Source: Linanthus parryae (Eukaryota > Streptophyta > Magnoliopsida > Ericales > Polemoniaceae). From it: a stretch of 64,000 nt of DNA. The translations under genes and the position numbers were made by a program. The notes under the pieces are model-generated. The model did no database searches, was not told the DNA's origin, and was given only the letters and a program-made list of their open reading frames with translations. The stretch is from NCBI GenBank assembly GCA_023055425.1, contig JALGPY010000003.1, positions 74,313,491 to 74,377,490 on the forward strand, written 5' to 3'. This document shows, in pieces, positions 61,384 through 64,000 of the stretch; position 1 is the first letter of the stretch, and each line of letters opens with the position of its first letter.

Positions 61384-62880
61384 TGTTGGGTGAAGATCCC
61401 TGAATGTGCTTTGGTTGGTAATTGTTTTTGAGTGATGAAAGACAAAAGGCTAAGACATAAGCAACAAAGCATTTTAGTTATCTCAAGGCCTTGAGATTGA
61501 CTAAACTTCAAAGCCTTGAGTTATTCTGCTGTATGTTCTGACAATTCTGTGTTGCAGATTGGATATCTGATTATGCAAATCAGTGGTTTACTGCATATAC
61601 TTTTGGATTATACTATTTATATATCTAACACATTTGCAGATGATCAGAACAGGAAGAATCAAAGTTATCTGGGTATATCTTTGAATTTCTGTGAAGAAGG
61701 TTCAGAGCTCCAAGGCCTTGAGATATGCCTTGAGCTGCTGACAGTTTTTACAGAACTTAGTTGATTCTTTCTTGCAGGTTGTGATTCTTAGTATTGTGAT
61801 TGTTTACTCACTTCTAAGTGTCTTAAACTTGTTTTTCTTGATTCATTTGTTTTAGAAGATATACAGGTTATTGTTCTAAGTTTGTTAAACAGTTTTATCA
61901 GAAACTGTATAACTAAACAGTCATAGTACTGTTAGCTTTCTGGATTTTGTTGTTGATGTGTTTCAATGCTTTTGCAGGGTTGTTAAACGTGCAGGAGCAA
62001 TCTCAACAAACTCCAACGGATATCCACTTGAAGCTGTTTGAATTTCAGTTGAAAACAGAAGGAGGATTTGTAGGAACTGAGATCCTAAAATCTCTCAATC
62101 AGTTGTAGCTGTGGATAAAAGAGACTGGTTTGAATTTTGAAAGAGATAGAAGCTTGCAGAATACTCTGAGAGGCGTGACAAAATCGTGGGAGATCATTCA
62201 TTCAAACACACAATCATTCAAGCTTCATTCCAGATTCCTGAAGATCAAATCAATCCAGTATTCCAGAAGAACACTTCCAGTCAACAGCTTATCTTCATAC
62301 TGTTTTCTTCACTTACTTCTATCTGTGTATCTCTAGATTATCTTAAACCTCACTTAACCTAGTGGTTGGTTGTTCAATTGAACAACAAGAGGTTCTTGTT
62401 AGCTCAACAGTTAGTAGCTGGAACTAGATAGGTTTGGAACCACAAGCTGTATAGGTGTAAGGGAAATCACTTAGGCTTGAAGATATAGGGCTGTTTCTGT
62501 GTGAGTAATAAGAAGTGTTTTCCCAATCCTTGTGGGATTAGATCCCTCAGGCAGATATTAGGTTCATTGGGACTGAACTCTGTAAATTGCTTTGTGTTCT
62601 TTACTTTACAGTTTGATTATTATCTGCTGCACACAACTCAAATCAAACTAGGGTTTAAAGGCTGTTTAGAATTGTTCACAGCTCAAAGCCTTGAAACTTA
62701 CTATTTTACCTTTGTAAGTTTCAGACAGTTTACTAAAATCTCAAGGCCTTGAGATTTGAGTTTCATGCAAAGTCTTTCTGTTAAACTTTAAGTTGTGCAA
62801 AAAGTTTCCATACTCTATTCAACCCCCCCCCCCTTCTAGAGTATTTAGGTCCTGTATTTAGTCTACATTACACACTTTCA
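61384..62880 (+). repeat. 3' LTR of Sirevirus 2
   Basis: TGTTGGGTGAAG to CACACTTTCA, 1497 bp. It contains palindromic words at 61493, 61508, 61708, 62683 and 62741, and a C tract (62823-62833) inside an 8-bp inverted repeat. Confidence 0.92.
62810..62844. repeat. Inverted repeat around a C tract near the Sirevirus LTR end
   Basis: ATACTCTA (62810-62817) and TAGAGTAT (62837-62844) are exact reverse complements around a 19-base loop with 11 C. The equivalent in Sirevirus 1 has a 7-bp stem at 41576-41609; its other LTR keeps the C tract but has a mismatch in the stem. Confidence 0.85.
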
Positions 62881-63427
62881 ATTGGGGACAGCTGAACAAA
62901 GCATTAACAAGGGAAAATGCAAGGCCATATTGATGGTCAACAAAGGAAAGAGCAAGTGAGTTGCTTCTACCTCCAAAGGGAAAGGCAAGCCAGTTGCAAA
63001 ACCCAAGGAAGTTGCCTTGAAACTTGCTGGTGGCATGACCAAGGGCATGACCAAAATGTGAATGTCACTATTGCAGTCAGACTGGCCACTGGAAGAGGAT
63101 CTGCCCGAAATATTTGGAAGATAAAAGGCTTGGAATAGTGACTCCACCACCACCAGGTATTTTTGTTATAGATGTCGATCTCTTTATCTCTTCATCTTGG
63201 GTATTGGATACTGGATATGGATCTCACATTTTTCGACATGTGCAGGATCTAAAGAGAAGAAGACGACTGGATAAAGGGGAGATAGACTTGCGCGTAGGGA
63301 ATGGAGCAAGAGGTGCTGCATTAGCCGTAGGCATTTATGAGTTATCTTTTCCTTCATGACTTATCTTAGAATTAGACAATTGTTTTTATGTGCCTGCTAT
63401 GAGCAGAAACATTAATTTTATTTCTTG
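62881..63427 (+). pseudogene. Copia element D gag tail, zinc knuckle and protease
   Basis: This resumes D after Sirevirus 2. The Lys/Gly-rich gag tail, CHYCSQTGHWKRIC knuckle (near 63066) and protease site LDTGYGSH (near 63205) are readable; the frame ends at TGA 63357-63359 before the usual LELDNC sequence. Confidence 0.85.
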
Positions 63428-63676
63428 GGAGAAGCACGAGAAAGATTTAAAATAATGTGCTAACGTGGGAGATACTTTATAAAATACGACTATGCTCTAC
63501 TTAGTCCGTCCAGTAACTGGTATTAATGGTTTAGACAGCTTACCTCGAAAGTGACTTTGCGGAGACCCGTGTTTTTGGTAAACAGTCACCCGGGCCTTGT
63601 CATTGCGACCCCTTTGAGGGATTAACTCAGATTTGGATGCTCAAGTAGAATTTGGAGCATTTCAAAAACTTGGTTG
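63428..63676. other. Foreign filler of about 250 bp inside copia D
   Basis: Compared with C (52139-52230), where TTTGGACGAGAAATG is continuous, D has about 250 unrelated bases. Part is organelle-like rRNA (next entry); the rest is not recognised. No clear target duplication is seen. Confidence 0.7.
63552..63620 (-). other. Antisense fragment resembling organellar (plastid-type) 23S rRNA
   Basis: On the minus strand this reads a close match to a conserved 23S segment: GGTCGCAATGACAAGGCC, then GGTGACTGTTTACCAAAAAC, then GGTCTCCGCAAAGTC. These are well-conserved words of plastid/bacterial-type large-subunit rRNA as I remember them, with a few differences. It is only about 70 bp, so it is a transferred scrap, not a gene. 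A mitochondrial source cannot be excluded. Confidence 0.6.
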
Positions 63677-64000
63677 GGCGAGAAAGGTTTTTCTGTCATA
63701 ATAAAGGAAAAATGCTGCTCCATTTATGTTGATAGTATGCATTATTGTAATGAACTTTTGTCTAAAGAATTGTATGTCCTTGATCTATATAAATCCATCT
63801 ATAACATAAATACCAAGAGGATTAAAATAATTATTTAAATGCTACTTATGGCATTGTCGTTTAGGCCATATAAACGAGAAGCGCATTTATAAAATCCGTA
63901 AGGATAGATTTCTAGACTCATTTGCTTATGAATCATATGAGACATGTGAATCTTTTTTGTTGGAAAAAAATGGCTAGCTCTCCTTTCAAGAAGAAAGGTG
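63677..64000 (+). pseudogene. Copia element D integrase start, cut by the window edge
   Basis: The pre-integrase region (LYVLDLYKSIYNINTKRIK-like), with a one-base loss near 63833, then the finger region WHCRLGHINEKR and a degraded YETCESFLLEK. It continues past the window. Confidence 0.8.

Larger units (their letters stand above)
58151..62880 (+). mobile_element. Sirevirus 2, internally deleted: env-like region kept, gag and pol lost
   Basis: The 5' LTR is partial (58151-58754), the env-like region follows, then a purine tract (AAGGGGGAGAT) and a complete 3' LTR (61384-62880). The flanks GTTGG (58146-58150) and ATTGG (62881-62885) look like a target duplication with one change. The shared LTR part differs by only about 14 bases in 604 by my count, so the insertion is fairly recent. 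The loss spans the end of the 5' LTR, primer-binding site, gag and pol. Confidence 0.88.
56008..64000 (+). mobile_element. Ty1/copia element D, carrying a deleted Sirevirus; runs off the window
   Basis: Leader, gag (57570 on), Sirevirus 2 insertion (58151-62880), then gag tail, zinc knuckle, protease and the start of integrase to the window edge. It belongs to the same subfamily as C. Stops and shifts are present throughout. Confidence 0.87.

Overview
The window is nuclear DNA of a flowering plant, probably a dicot; I do not name the species. Evidence: a multi-exon gene with GT-AG introns, a plant-type CYP89-like cytochrome P450, and plant families of LTR retrotransposons (Ty1/copia, Sirevirus, chromodomain Ty3/gypsy) and L1-type LINE.

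Layout. 1-11.6 kb is the genic part. A ten-exon gene on the minus strand (1163-10674) encodes quinolinate phosphoribosyltransferase (NAD synthesis). I could assemble its exons with phase intact at every junction, giving 362 codons plus stop. Its eighth intron (1503-7465, about 6 kb) holds an intact, intronless CYP89-like P450 gene on the opposite strand (2967-4571), preceded by a 61-bp tandem repeat.

11.6-64 kb is almost entirely nested retrotransposons. 11.66-13.8 kb: a truncated copia, one part of which appears inverted in place, with a 22-bp perfect palindrome between the two parts. 13.8-36.9 kb: minus-strand copia E, interrupted by full-length minus-strand copia B (15110-36441), whose 5' LTR is interrupted by full-length plus-strand copia A (25582-35591), whose leader is interrupted by a gypsy-type solo LTR (27843-29360). 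B also carries a truncated gypsy element in gag. Target-site duplications or near-duplications support the nesting. 36.9-64 kb: two related plus-strand copia elements, C and D, that share one LTR. C contains a 5'-truncated LINE and a full-length minus-strand Sirevirus (41541-51686). D contains a deleted plus-strand Sirevirus (58151-62880) that has lost gag and pol but keeps the env-like region, and a small patch resembling antisense organellar 23S rRNA. D runs off the right edge.

Only the two cellular genes look functional. All retroelement reading frames contain stops or frameshifts. I found no CRISPR, no tRNA gene and no undescribed enzyme system. The most noteworthy points are the nested P450, the palindromic motif spread through both Sireviruses (in coding sequence too), the C-tract hairpin near the Sirevirus LTR ends, the in-place inversion with its palindrome, and the organellar rRNA patch.
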